In this document: in pieces, positions 24,293-37,418 of the stretch
Position numbering within the stretch: the stretch's first letter is position 1
How the letters are laid out: each line of letters starts with the position of its first letter
Assembly: GCA_039881145.1 (NCBI GenBank)
Contig: JAYKKI010000003.1
Span: forward strand, 9,197,501-9,261,500
DNA: 64,000 nucleotides
Reading direction: 5' to 3'
DNA from: Druceiella hillmani
Lineage: Eukaryota; Arthropoda; Insecta; Lepidoptera; Hepialidae
Notes under the pieces: model-generated
Database searches by the model: none
What the model saw: only the letters and a program-made list of their open reading frames with translations
Told to the model about the DNA's origin: nothing
Translations under genes and position numbers: made by a program

Positions 24293-24475
24293 ACTAATTG
24301 CCCGCCTGAATATTTTGTAATACAACGAAGTATATTACAAAATATTCAGGTGGTCGTGGTGAAGAATTTAAATAAAGTAGAAATAATACTACATGACGTA
24401 GTTTCATTTAATTGTGAATAATGAATTTGTACAAAATTAATGCCAAATGTATTCAAAATTAGAGATTAAAAGAGA
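24293..24475 (+). repeat. Dispersed repeat family, copy A
   Basis: Aligns with 56,092-56,235. Shared phrases are CCTGAA followed by TTGTAATACAA, then AAAGTAGAAATAATACTACAT, a TTTCAT..AATTGT phrase and AAAATTA. Copy A carries a hairpin near its start that copy B lacks. There is no coding capacity; a nonautonomous element of unknown class. Confidence 0.65.
24305..24350. repeat. Perfect 18-bp hairpin inside the dispersed repeat
   Basis: CCTGAATATTTTGTAATA at 24,305-24,322 is exactly reverse-complemented at 24,333-24,350, with a 10-base loop. It could be the fused ends of a small inverted-repeat element. Confidence 0.9.
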
Positions 24476-26667
24476 TATTTATGAGCGAAATTAGTTTTCG
24501 TAGATGAAAATTTTTATATTTTAAATGGGCTGTAAATTTTAACCACTAATAAATAAATAACCTTATTCTAAATAATATTTTATTTATTTTATTTTACGAC
24601 TTATTTTGATGTAAATTAGAGTACTAACGTTAAAGTTCATCTTATGATAGCCATTGTAACTTTCATAGTTATCGAATTAATTTATTATTTATAGTACGAA
24701 ACAGGACAATTTTCATGCTCGGCAATCGCGTGGTGCCATAGTTATACAAATCGTTAGTCGACATGCCAGTTTAAAAGTGCCCTTAAATATTTATATTCAA
24801 CGAATTAAATTTCTTAAATTGATTGCAAATTACGGTCAGAGACAAATTCTATATTCCTCTTTTACACAGCTTAATAAATTAAAATAAGACTTACTAATTT
24901 ACTTTTCATTCATTTGTCTTTTCTATAAAGACAACATTTTTTTCTTTTTACAAAAATTTTTACTTTTTTACTGCCGTCAATTAAACAAACCTTCCAAATG
25001 CGTGTCGGAACACGACTAACATAGAATTCTGTAGTTGTCTTTATCTCTTAAAACTGGTGATAATAGTTAAACATATTTAGAATTGGTTTAGTTTCAAATT
25101 TTTTTCACTTCAAAAAGCCATTAAACACCGGAATATTAAGCGCCCATATGATATACTATCACATAGAAGCTTAATGTTTCGGTATTCGAGCTTAAAAATT
25201 CGTTACTCAATTTAAATAAAATATGATACCGGCGTAAAATTATTTCACCTTATTTGATATTTATTAATTGATATTTCCATAAGAAACAAATATAAGATAA
25301 ACAAAATTTCATTTACATAGGTCAAAAGTAGTAGAAACTGTGAGACAATGGCGAGTGACACGACGAAATTACAAAGGTTACTTATTTTAGTAGAGAACCC
25401 TCAAAATGTTATTTTGATTTCATATTTACAATAATTGAAATATAAGGTAAAGTATTCTTATGAATCAAAGAACCTAGTGATCAAGTAGGTTCTATAGATA
25501 TTTTAAAATAAGCGGTATAAAAGTAATGACTAAAAACAGAGTTACTTCTTTACTTTGTACCTCACATTTGACACTGTATATAAGATATAAGTATCAACTA
25601 AATTATAGAAAGTAAGTATCAACTAAATTCTACAGAGATTTGAAAATGAGTAATATAAAAATAATGACAAACACCGTGCTATTTTTTCTTAGAAACTCAC
25701 AGAATATTTTTAATTACATCTAAATAGCACTGTGTAATACTTAGTAACATTTTCTAGATTCCACTATTCCTCGTAATATTGCGTCAAACAATATTTCTAA
25801 TGAAATTCTTTCGTATACTGCTAGATAAAATCTATTATCTAAGGTAAATTTACACGGCGTGTTTTGTTATAATAATGAATAGAGTGGTTTTTAGATTGTG
25901 TTGACTATAGAAAACGTTTGATGATATTGGATACATGGAAAATAATTATTGATCTTCGAAGACCAGGAGCCAATTACACAAAAATCTATTACGCTATATT
26001 TAAAATTTAATGTCTGATTGCGAACTAAAACACAAAAATTTCCGCTAATTAGTTCACGAATGTTGAAAATTAATTTATAGTTCACGTTGGTGTATTTTGT
26101 AATTAGCTTGGGTGCGACATATTTTTCGATATAAGCTTTTGTGTTGAAATGTATATATTTCATTAAAGTAAAATATAATTACGTGGGGGTACTTCCCATG
26201 AAGAAAAAAATAATATTGCGTAATATTCTTAAGCTACAGATATACTTATCTTCAATAATATAAGAAATGATGAATCACGTTTCATAGGCTATTCAGCGAA
26301 AATTAAGTTTACACGACATATCAATTTAATATTCACTGGCACAAGTTTTGCAAATGATATTTTACCTTAATTTTCACTGTAATTGAAAATAGGGCCAATT
26401 TATTTTAAGGTTCAATTTGTTCAAAATTTTAACTAATTATCTTAAACACGATTCCTTTCAACGAAGCAGAAAATTACAAATTCAATCACACAAGGTCAAC
26501 ATTTACTTTCATTGGTTAAATTAATATCTATATTAAAATCTTGAAAATAATTAGTTCCAATATTTTCAGGCAAAACCTATTTGATAAATTTTGGAGGTGC
26601 TCTATTTAAAGTGTTACACTGCAAATACCAGAAAAATCATTTCTATTATTCAACTTATATTAAATCA
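24476..26667. other. AT-rich noncoding DNA
   Basis: No gene recognised. A 15-base direct duplication (AGTATCAACTAAATT) lies at 25,590 and 25,615. A 90-codon minus-strand frame at 25,891-26,163 has no family resemblance and is probably chance. A small CpG-bearing patch is at about 24,715-24,785. Confidence 0.5.
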
Positions 26668-26745
26668 AAGAGGGATATGTTTGATTTCCGTTAGAGGGAT
26701 TATATTTCGTTAGAGGGATATGTTTGGTTTTGGGATATGTTTGAA
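26668..26745 (+). repeat. Degenerate minisatellite (GGGATATGTTTG units)
   Basis: GGGATATGTTTG occurs at about 26,673, 26,716 and 26,732, with the phrase CGTTAGAGGGAT repeated between them. It lies directly before the (TA)n tract at 26,755. Confidence 0.75.
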
Positions 26746-26750
26746 ACCCG

Positions 26751-26754
<4 letters not shown>

Positions 26755-26838
<84 letters not shown>
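26755..26838. repeat. (TA)n microsatellite
   Basis: About 84 bases of almost pure TA. First of the long TA tracts in this window; none occurs in the first 26 kb. Confidence 0.98.
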
Positions 26839-26843
<5 letters not shown>

Positions 26844-27479
26844 TGTATTATTTATCTGCTCAAAACCTTCCACATGTTTTTCATTGCATGAAAAAATTCA
26901 TTAAAAATGTTGTATATTTCAGAATGTTCAAGATAAGTCAACGAAAAGCTATATAAATTTTTCATGAAATTTTAATTATAAATATTTAGAATAGCAAAAA
27001 GTATATCAAAATGATGAATTTTCTTTTTTATTCGTCTTGTATACTTCAACTGACCAAATATTTACTAAAAAATATTCATAAAAAAGAACAAACAATTATT
27101 CCATAAAATGGTAGTTCACAAAAAAAACAATCAATTATTCCATAAAATGGTTAGCAGTAAATTTGTAATATAAAGTAAATAAATAGCTTTAACTATTGAT
27201 ATATTATTGGATACTTAATTTAAATATTATGTATTTATACACAAAGAGATTTACATACCATATTAAAAACAATTCTCGTAGAACACTAAATATCCTATAT
27301 TTTTTTATGAAATAATTGACTTTGAAATTTAAAAAAATATAATCTGTTTAAAAAGGTCTTCACTTCACACAATCACATCAACTAACTCTAAAATTAAACT
27401 TCAAAGTTCAACTTCAATAAACGGAAATATTAAACTTAACTCAAAAATTGAATAGGAAACTAACTAAATAATTATTTAT
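26839..27479. other. AT-rich noncoding DNA with a tandem duplication
   Basis: CAATTATTCCATAAAATGG occurs twice (about 27,092 and 27,132), about 40 bases apart. Nothing else recognised. Confidence 0.6.
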
Positions 27480-27760
27480 AAAACTAAGGTGTGACACTGT
27501 ACCGCCCCGTTCCACCCATATGTAAGCAAAGTACCGAGCAAGTTTATGATTCCGCAACTTAACACAATGTATATAGTATTATTTAGTAAAAGCTCTAAGC
27601 GGAACTTTCGCCGTGCGGCACACGTCGTGCGGCATTCACTTGTAAGCCCGTACTGGCGACCGAGGGAGCGCTTTCGCTGTCGCTGCCTCCGTGGCTTGCC
27701 GTATCTCTGAAGCCGTACCGACAGTGGCTTTTCTTCGGGGTAGCTTTCGGTTTTTAATAT
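27480..27760. promoter_or_regulatory. GC- and CpG-rich island
   Basis: The most conspicuous GC island of the middle section, peaking at 27,600-27,730 (CGTGCGGCACACGTCGTGCGG; GAGGGAGCGCTTTCGCTGTCG). A 47-codon frame runs from an ATG at 27,567 to a TGA at 27,708, but its arginine- and cysteine-rich product looks like a by-product of composition. CpG-rich islands of this kind in AT-rich insect DNA are often promoters, 5' UTR exons or conserved elements. Function is inference. Confidence 0.35.
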
Positions 27761-30700
27761 GTTCGCGGTTAGGTTAAGTAATATTTACGCTAAATTAGGT
27801 GGTATGGGATAGTTATAAAGTTTACTAAGGCTTTGAATAAAAATGTGTTATTTCAATATTATTGTCGTTCCATATTAATGTCATCAAAAATGAATACAAA
27901 ATGAACTCGGGCCATTTTTCATTACCGCGAAACTTGAAAAAATCTTCTATAAGTATCATAAGTATCATTTCATCATCATTTAGTATCTTGAATGCATTTA
28001 TTTGGGCGAGTATTTTTTAAAACTAGCACTTTTTTCCTTGACTCAAGCTAAGCTGTTGTGAATGTCATATCCAAAAATCTACAATTAACTAAGTTCCTAA
28101 AATTTTTTAAATCTCTTAGCAACTTTCTAATAATTATTTCTATAAATATATAAAGTATCGTAAAAGATATTTTACTTCAATTCACTTTTGCACATGTATT
28201 TTTAATTATGTGTACAAATATTTACAATTGATTCAATACTGTTCCAAATGTCCATAATTATTAACTTCGTCACTTTCATTATTTAACTCTGTTATTTTAA
28301 GGTTTAACGAGTTTATGAGAATCTCCTCTTATTAACTTTTATTGAGATTAACGGAGACATCAACTGTAAATCGCAATAAAACTATTTTTTGTAAGACGTC
28401 TTATTAATTTTGATATCAACAATGGTGATATCAAGGTGAATAAGTCGTGTTATCAATTGTTATAACTTAATATCAACAATTTATCACAATTTAGTATTTG
28501 GATGCACGAAAACATACTTACTAATTTAGGTGAAGAGTTATTGTATCAACAAGCGTACGATTGTCCTTTGAACACTGACTTTTATGGTGCCGGATCTCAG
28601 AATTGAAAATTAGAAAAAATGCATACACGATCACTTTTTTCGTTCTTTTGTGTCTCTGTTCACGTCACCAGATTCTTTTCCTCAGGGACGGTCAGAGGTA
28701 CCCAATTGAAATTAATATGAAATACTACGGACTATAGCCACATACTCTGTAATAAAATCTAGCTACCAATACGCAATAAAAATATAACCTTTCAAATACC
28801 ACGTTTTAATATATCGATTGGCTCATAAAAATTAAAAAAAGATTTTTTACATTGTCTTTAGATATTTCGAGAAGTAGCCAAGTTATTTTTTTTCCTTTTT
28901 TGATATATTTAACAAATATATACTAATTAATCTATACTATATTTCAATATAGCGTTATGGAACACCTGAAGCGCGAAGTCCTTTCGCATATCATCGTGTT
29001 TTTTTAATTTTATTCATATTTTCCACATAATTATGATGCACTCAGTAAATTTAAGAATAAACAGCTAGAAATAGCCTTTTAACATATGTTTAAATGCTAT
29101 AGATACTTTTACGAAACAAAAAAATATTAGCTTTAAAGAATAAAAATAAGGTATAAAATTTTAGATTTTTATTAAGTACCTGTGTAGGAATTCGAGTTTT
29201 TAAATAAATAATATTTACTTGTGTTTCATATTTAACTTTGCTCTTTTAACACAAAGAGTTTTTAATATCGGCGTTGACACAAATGATGAATGATGATAAA
29301 TAAGGTCATCATGCATAATTTTTTTTTGTATATGAACATAAGGTCCACAAAGAGTTAACTAATTAGATTATACTAGAAGAATGTAAAAAGGTTTTTTCAT
29401 TGATATACTATTCAATATAGAAATATTTTCTTGTAGTTCTTCTTTTAAAGAAAGTTCATCATTCCAGGTTTTGAACGAATTCGTGAACGATCAGATATCT
29501 GTAAAAAAAACATTTTTACACTAAGTTACAATGGAGCAAAAAATAATATTTGTTTAAGTGTTTTGATCATGCATTCAAAAAATTAAACCACGCATATAAA
29601 ATTGAATTATTTGGTTCTTGTATTTATTAAAATTGTAAACCTTAAAGAATATAATGGTTTTCATGTACGTTGAACTAAATATTAAACATGTGTTAACTAA
29701 ATTTAAATATATTTTTAGGCATGGGAACGATAAAGTCATCAAACAGATTTTTCTGAAATTTTACAATCTATTTGGTACTATGTTATGATAGATTATGATT
29801 TCATTACTGGGATAAAAGGTTTATAAAAACATATAAACTTTATTTAAATAATAACATATTTATAAACAAAAACATTTTACCTTTCAACAATAAAGAGGGG
29901 CACATATAAATGGGGTACACTTTAATTGAGATGATTTTATGCCAAAGTGCTTGGCTTCACATTCCTTTTTAAATTTAGAAATTTTTGTTGCTGTTATTAG
30001 GAAAGAATAGATAATTATTTGATTAAAGGGATTGTCCAATTCACTGATATTACTTAACTTGACCATGTTCAGCCTGTCTATATAACCTTGTTAGAAACAA
30101 ACTGTAGTATCACAACAAAATTTACTAATAAGTAGGTATATTGGGACGGAATATAACACCAAAATTTTAGATTTTATCTAAAAATGATGGTACCTTAAAT
30201 TTATTGAAATCATTTTATTGAAATCATTATAGTTTTGTAGCTTTAAGTAACATTATTTATTAATTACTTAGTTATTTTTGAAATATTAGATAGATAATAT
30301 ACACATTACATCTAATGAACAGGTGAGACTGTGTGCATCAAACCACCTAAGGCAGGGCTGTATCAGATTTAAAAGTAAAATATTACTTAGTTTATGTTAC
30401 ATGATAGTATTGTTTATGATATGTTGAAATCATACTGATATTTATAATTTAAAAATTTATGCTTTGAAAACGCCTGCTCTGTGAGTAAATATCACCGACG
30501 ATCATTTTTAATATTGAAGGTAAATCCAATTATTATAGTAGTCAAAAATATTGGGATCACTTTTAGGCTGTTTATTAGTTAATATTAAAACGTATCTAGC
30601 TTTGGGTGACAAAAGGGTTTCAAAATAAATACAAGAATTTAATTTCATTTGACTGTGATATTTTTTGCTTTATTCATGTTTCCCCTTCCCTCAAAAAAAA

Positions 30701-31939
30701 CGTCTTCATGTAAGTAATCCTAATATTAAACCGGGAAAAAGGATAATGAATTTTAAAAATATTTGATTCGAATTTTAAATAATTACTTGATATTTGTTAA
30801 ATATGTGAGCAACATACGTGTTTGTCGAAAACATAAAAAACAGAAACATTTTGTGTCACGGTATCACGAGGGATGTTTTAAAATTTCCTGAAATTCATTG
30901 TTTTTACCTTTTTATCTATATGTGGTAGTCTTCTAATATTATAGCTTATTTAAGATGGAAGAATAAAATTTTTCAAAATTTGTAAAGTTATGACCTTTTT
31001 AGACATGAAGAAAATTCAAAAAAAATATTTCGGAGTGACCACCACAAAGTACAATTTAATGAAATTTAAATAATATTTTTATTGGAATATGGCATCAAAG
31101 CTTGAGTTCTTTTATATAGAACAAAAAGGTTGGTTGAAAAAAAATGGAAAAAATATGGTTTGGACTGAAAAATCAACATCAGAAAGCAAATATTTTGATT
31201 AAGTAAAATTGAATATTGGTAAAATACTTTCGGAAAATAGCAGAAAGTAAATAGATTTTACTAGATACGTAGGTTTCGTTTTCACAACGTAACACCTGTG
31301 AACAAACCACCCGGAGACAACGCTTCATTAAATCGCATGGTCTGTACGTTATTCATTCCGACCGGATCCACAATTACTTAAGGTATATAACAAGACAATA
31401 TTCCATTACTATAATAGGTTGAAAGACTAACGTTGGACGCGTTATAACGTGCTTTTGTTCACTAAAAGCGTTCTAAAAATATATGAAAATTTACGCAATG
31501 ACTCATAACGTGGGAAACTTGTTAGACATGGCATGAGCTTTTTGTTCTCTTTGTGTTAAATTAAAACTTTTGTGTCAGATGAGGCTTATAGACTTCACGT
31601 CGTATTTTTGTGTAATGTGTTAGGTTGATAATTATAAAAATAACAGAGGCCGAGGAATTACAGTGCCGCATGTGTGCTATTTATCACAATTTATCTTTTG
31701 CCAAGAATTTGCCGCTTAAGGAATATGCTACTGGAATTTTAATTTTGTTTAACTATAGTTATGACATTAATTAGAAAAATATCATTTGATAAAACTATTA
31801 TTTCATTACCATTGAGTACAGTTTCTTTTGTATGTAAGGATTTCATTTTAACATGGCATGTTTGTAGTTTTACGTAAAGGACAATTTTAAACATCAAATA
31901 AAATATCTGTAGATTCTCATTACGTACAAAGTATTCGTC
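27761..31939. other. AT-rich noncoding DNA
   Basis: No gene or known element. Two tandem copies of ATTGAAATCATTTT lie near 30,200. An imperfect inverted repeat centred on GATATCAACAATGGTGATATC lies near 28,420. A slightly GC-richer patch at 31,290-31,400 may be a small regulatory element. Confidence 0.5.
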
Positions 31940-31947
31940 ATATATAT

Positions 31948-32008
<61 letters not shown>
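31940..32008. repeat. (TA)n microsatellite
   Basis: Nearly uninterrupted TA for about 68 bases. Confidence 0.98.
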
Positions 32009-32011
<3 letters not shown>

Positions 32012-33582
32012 ACCCACTAAGAAAGCATTTTTGGAAACTCAGGGTAGAAAGAAAGATTTATAAGGAAAAACATTTTTTTTTAGGATTTGCTTGAAACTTC
32101 GTAAGAGAATTCGAAAAAAAAAAATTATTAATTACGTTTCACATAATTTTTTTAGATAAATATCTAGCAGGGTTTCATCACGGTATCAAAATTTGTGATG
32201 GATAAAGTTATTACCAAGTTTTTTTTTAATTTGGATATCCATTATAAAAGGTAGGTAGCAAAGAGGAGATTTTTGAAATTCAAACCGTAGAGGTTTTGAA
32301 ATAGGGGTTTAAAATATCACACGGAAGAAAATATAAGATGGTGCCATTAAATTGGAACTTCATAATAATACGATGCAAAATATATTATACGTTTAATACG
32401 TTAAAAGAAGATTTTAATTAAAATATGTTTCATAAAAGTAAAATAGAGTTTCACATTTCATGATATAGTAAAATTAATGACGATTCTGTTAATTTAGGTG
32501 GAACAATTCTTATATAATTTAGGCAGCAATTAAGGAGAGATTTATCAAAATTCACTCACCGAAGAGGTGAAACAAGTTTTTAAAATTCTGTGTAGAAAAG
32601 ATAATAAATGGTCCTATTAACTCAAAACTTTGTAAAAGTACTATGAAAATAAATGGTTAAACACATTTTTACAGTCTTTTTTTGGAGATCAACCCTTAAG
32701 GAGACGAAATAATTTAAAACTAATTATATATTTGATTTTTTAATTTGCATTTCTTTTCGACTACGATTTGTTTGGATCGCTTTTTATGTTATAAATTAAC
32801 ATAAATTTACTTCGCTCGGAATCATTTAATCTTTATATGTTTTTTCGGTTTACGATATTTTACTATTTTATTTGTATTTTGCTTTCGACCTATTTATTTT
32901 GAAATAATTCGCAATCATTTACTATATATATATTTTTTCGGCTCAAGATATTGGATTTTTTTGATTTGCATTTTGATTTCAAAGTGTTTTTTGTTTCTGT
33001 CGGTGTTTTCTTACTTCATCAAATGGCTGTTGAAATGGTAAATATTAACCAGCAAATAATGACATAAATCGTAATGCATATTACTAGAAGCTTGCCTATT
33101 TCGGCCCCTTTCGTTTATGATATAATTGCAAAAAATTATCAATTTGTTCAAAAGCCACCCTTACCAAGAATTGGTAAAGGAGGCTCTTAAACAAAGTGAC
33201 AATTTTGTGGTAGAATATTGACAATTATGTGACAAAATCGAAATTATGACAACTACACGATATCAAAAGTGTGCTATGGGAATATGACTTGCATATGTGC
33301 AAATGCTTCTTCGACCAATTCAGACGAATGATCCTTTATGTCAAAAAATAGTGCTGCCATCCTCATTCGCCCATGGACCAAGATACGCATAAGCAAACCC
33401 AAGGTGTTATGATATACGTATATTTGTGTGGATAGATGATATGGATATTGTGGTATTTGTATTAAGTCTTTGCCCATATTTCGTTATATCACTGACTTGA
33501 CTTTATTCATTTTGCAGGATATCTGCAAGAAATATTTTTTAATATAAAATATTATAAATGAAAGAAGTACATTATAATAAGA

Positions 33583-33586
<4 letters not shown>
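32009..33586. other. AT-rich noncoding DNA
   Basis: A 67-codon minus-strand frame at 33,274-33,477 has a protein-like look (MRMAALFFDIKDHSSELVEE) but no family I know and no splice evidence; it may be a decayed mobile-element fragment. Confidence 0.4.

Positions 33587-33634
<48 letters not shown>
33587..33634. repeat. (TA)n microsatellite
   Basis: TA repeat of about 45 bases, edged by GTATGTA-type variants. Confidence 0.95.
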
Positions 33635-35474
33635 AGTTACATTACAGTGAAGATTATGTTTTCCATTCTTTCTACTTCAGAGACGCAACAATTTAAAAGT
33701 TCTTCGTGAAATCTCTTAAATAATTGAAAATACCTGCAAATCTATTAGCTTAATATACATGTATACGTCTATGAACAATTATAATTGCTTATTTACAAAT
33801 TCTATGATGTAAATTTTTCCTGAGAAAAAAAATCGGTACCCAATTCGAATTTAAAATTTTAACTTGAAAACAATAAATAATAATATTTTCGATGCAAAGA
33901 AATTGTTGGAATGAATTTTTAGTTCGATCATTTTAGGCTATTTCAGTATTTCCCTTAACAAATCATGTTCATTTGTTATAAAATGTATACTTTCTGTTTA
34001 AGTGAATTGGTGTTTTAATTTATTTTGCTGTGAAAATATCTGCATGCCAATAAATAACGATAAATAATCTGTTAAGATAAATTTTTTTTTATAAAAAAAG
34101 CCTTTTTACAATAATAGCTTATTAAAAAACGATATTTCTTTTTTCTAAAAATTAGTTTTAATATTTAAAAATTATTCACGAAATCATAAAGTCAATCATA
34201 TTATAGAACATTAAAACAGTTATTTAATTTCCAAATAATTAGGCACATAACAGAATCTTACTATTTAGCTGATATTTAATATGAAACTAAGTGAAAAAAT
34301 GTGAATTCTGAAAAAGTATCTATTTAGTGATTTTTCTCACTTTTTGAGCTTAACTTATATTAAGTCATCAGACCACCACCTGTCTTCAGTACAGTGTATT
34401 TCCAGCATTTGGTATATGCCAAAAATCAAATATCCTTGGGGATGTCTTTTATTATAGTAATGTACGTAAATATGCATAACTCAATATTTTATTATAGTTT
34501 TTCCTTCAGAAAAATCAGTTGTTCTTTTAGTTCGGAAGCGTTTTCAAGAAAAAAAAATATAATATATATATAGATAATAGCAAACTACTATATCATATGA
34601 ATCATTTACATTTTATGTGCAAGGAAAATGACGTTTCGTTGACATGTGATTCTGCCGTTTAATGAATACCTACGTCTTATGTCTCTTAGGTCTTTTAGCA
34701 ATATTAAAGATTAAATTACCTTTATTGAAATATCACACATAATTTTCTCACCCTAGAATGATTTAAAAATATTTTACTATTTGAAGATGATATTTAACTT
34801 AAAAAACCATAATAATAGTGTATTCTGCTAATGATGATTGTATTATTTTACGACCGTTTCACATTCTTTGGATACCATGAATTTTTCTATAAACTTGTGT
34901 CCCAATTTTCATCTGTCGAATTCTAATCCATTTTTTTACCTTTTGAATTTCCTAACCTGAATATTTTAAATTGATTAACATAAGAATTGTGTTATCCATC
35001 TTTCAGTATACTTACCATAAAATGACCGTTTGTTGCGCGGCCGGATCTGATTGAATCGCAGATCTGTTAGCCTATCATACTGAAATCTCTGGTAAAGAGA
35101 AATATTTGTTGAAAATAACATTGTATAGACATGTGTTTGCTAGATTTTTTTATTATAATACAAACAAAATATGGCAAAGGTAACAAAATAACCATTTTGT
35201 TAAACTGGAATTTTCTATAAATCTTTTTAATAAATTATAATATGAGGTAATATTGCATTAATATGATGTTATTACAATTCTACACTGGGCTGACCTGACA
35301 TACTTTTCTGATAATACTATTTACGAAAATGAGGCACTTGTTGTGATTTTCAGATCACATGGGAACATCAAGGCAATAGTGAACTATCTTGTTAAAAATA
35401 GTGTATTGAACCCTACATTTTAAAAGAGGGCTGCCTTTGCGAATTTTTTTTTCTTTCTATAGATGTGGATAAAG

Positions 35475-35506
35475 AAATATCCTAGGGTCTACACCCTAGG
35501 GTATTT
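35475..35506. repeat. Hairpin, 14-bp arms
   Basis: AAATATCCTAGGGT and ACCCTAGGGTATTT pair around a CTAC loop with one mismatch. Confidence 0.85.
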
Positions 35507-37106
35507 CCTTTTGTTACTGTTTTTTTATGTTTCACCTTGGTGAAATTTTATTGTTTAATTCAATATTAAGATATTTTCTCTCTTCTGTTTTAAACCAATT
35601 TATTCACAGATTATCATTCTCTGACGCTTATTTTTCAATCATTTAATTTTTCGGGCCTCCGCTTGGTTTTCTTTTTTTAGTACTTTTTTAATGTTTCTAA
35701 ATTTAAACTTTTTTTTTAATTATTTTTCTCTCAGACAAATCAATATTTCATGCTAATATAATCTACAGATTGATTACTCCTGAAAAGATTAACTTAATTA
35801 GGATTTGCGACTAAATCATCCGATAAAAAACCAAGCTTATAATTACGATCTTTCAGTAATTAAACCTTGACTTTTAGAAGAATTTCGTAAAAATGTGTTA
35901 CTTCCATTTGAATAATTTTTCGTAAATATAATTCTTATTTTCAAAGTAATTGGTAATAATCTATGCCTTCTACCAAATTTTTAAGAAATAAACGCATCAC
36001 TGTTAATGTTCACATCTTGTGTCTTTTTAATAATATCCGTTTTTTGTTTTCATCCGTCATTATTTTGAATAAGTGACCTTCATGAGCTTAGCATATGTTT
36101 AACTATAATTATGGTAATTTCTCTTTTAATTAACAATCATGCAAAATGTTTTGAAGAAAATAAATAAATCTCTTTTTTGTAAGAAAAAAGTTCATAATAA
36201 AAAGAATTAATTTATTAAAAACGTATTTATAATAAAGAATATCCACTAAGTAAATGTAAAAAAAGTGAGGACACAAAATTTAACTTATCTCTCTGTTTTG
36301 GTAACCCATTTAAAATCGGTCTAAAAAGAAATCACTGTAATCATAGGCTATGCCAGAAAGTAATGCAATTGCTCTTATATCAATTGAAGGTTATTAACAC
36401 AATAAGAGATGAAAAAAATAATATAACATACTAGAAATACCTTAAAGACTTCAAATTCAAAAACTTAGGAATATGTATAAACGAATACTATACATAACAA
36501 ATATTATAAAACATTAAATCACATACATATGGTGTTTACAAAGATGTAACCTGAACATAGAGTGGAATAGAACAAATAAGCAAGATAGAAATTATAAGGT
36601 AGACTATTGTGGTGTATAATGCCCATAGCATTGGCTAATGTTCCACCAATGACATAATTTGTAATTTCGATTTTAACCTTTTATATTTCTCTTTTTAGAA
36701 TTCAACCATACTTCAATTTTTCATAAAATCAAGGTATAAATATTTTTTAATTATATAAGTAGTATAATTAATAGTTTAGTTACATATTCTTAATTATATA
36801 GTTCAGGTATTTTCGCGATTTCCTTACACGGGCTTGTCAGAGCGTAATTTATTTTTTTATAAACTTCATTAATTAAATTATCCATTGTTTACACCTAGAA
36901 AAATGCATTAAAATAGCCTATTCTTGAAAAATACATTAAACCAGTTATGTGCGGGATAGATCTTATTTTATTTACATGTTTTACGTATGCAATCCATATG
37001 GAATAAATTAATATTAACTAAAAATAGAACTAAAGAAAACAATAAATAATGCACTACAAAGATATATTCTACGATCGATGTTTGTGCAACCCTAACATGT
37101 CGACCA

Positions 37107-37124
37107 TTCTATGCATGCATAGAA
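37107..37124. repeat. 18-bp perfect palindrome
   Basis: TTCTATGCATGCATAGAA is its own reverse complement. No gene lies near. Confidence 0.85.
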
Positions 37125-37269
37125 CAAATATAAGGAAGTCGGCCTCCTAACTATAATGTATTTACAGTTACAACCATTTTTTATGCACGTCAATATAACA
37201 TATTTAGTTAATGTTTCTTCAGAACCTGTAGATTTGTTATTTATTACATGTTTATTGTTGTAATGTTAA

Positions 37270-37270
37270 T

Positions 37271-37319
<49 letters not shown>

Positions 37320-37342
37320 ATACATATATATACATATACATT

Positions 37343-37381
<39 letters not shown>

Positions 37382-37418
37382 GTACATATATATATATGTA
37401 TGTATATGTATATATGTA
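37270..37418. repeat. Compound TA/TG/TACA microsatellite
   Basis: Blocks of TA alternate with TGTA and TACA variants over nearly 150 bases. Long open frames here encode only Tyr-Ile repeats and are artefacts. Confidence 0.97.

Larger units (their letters stand above)
33635..37269. other. AT-rich noncoding DNA
   Basis: No gene recognised. Contains the hairpin at 35,475 and the palindrome at 37,107. A short GC-richer patch (TTGCGCGGCCGGATCTG) lies near 35,035. Confidence 0.55.
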
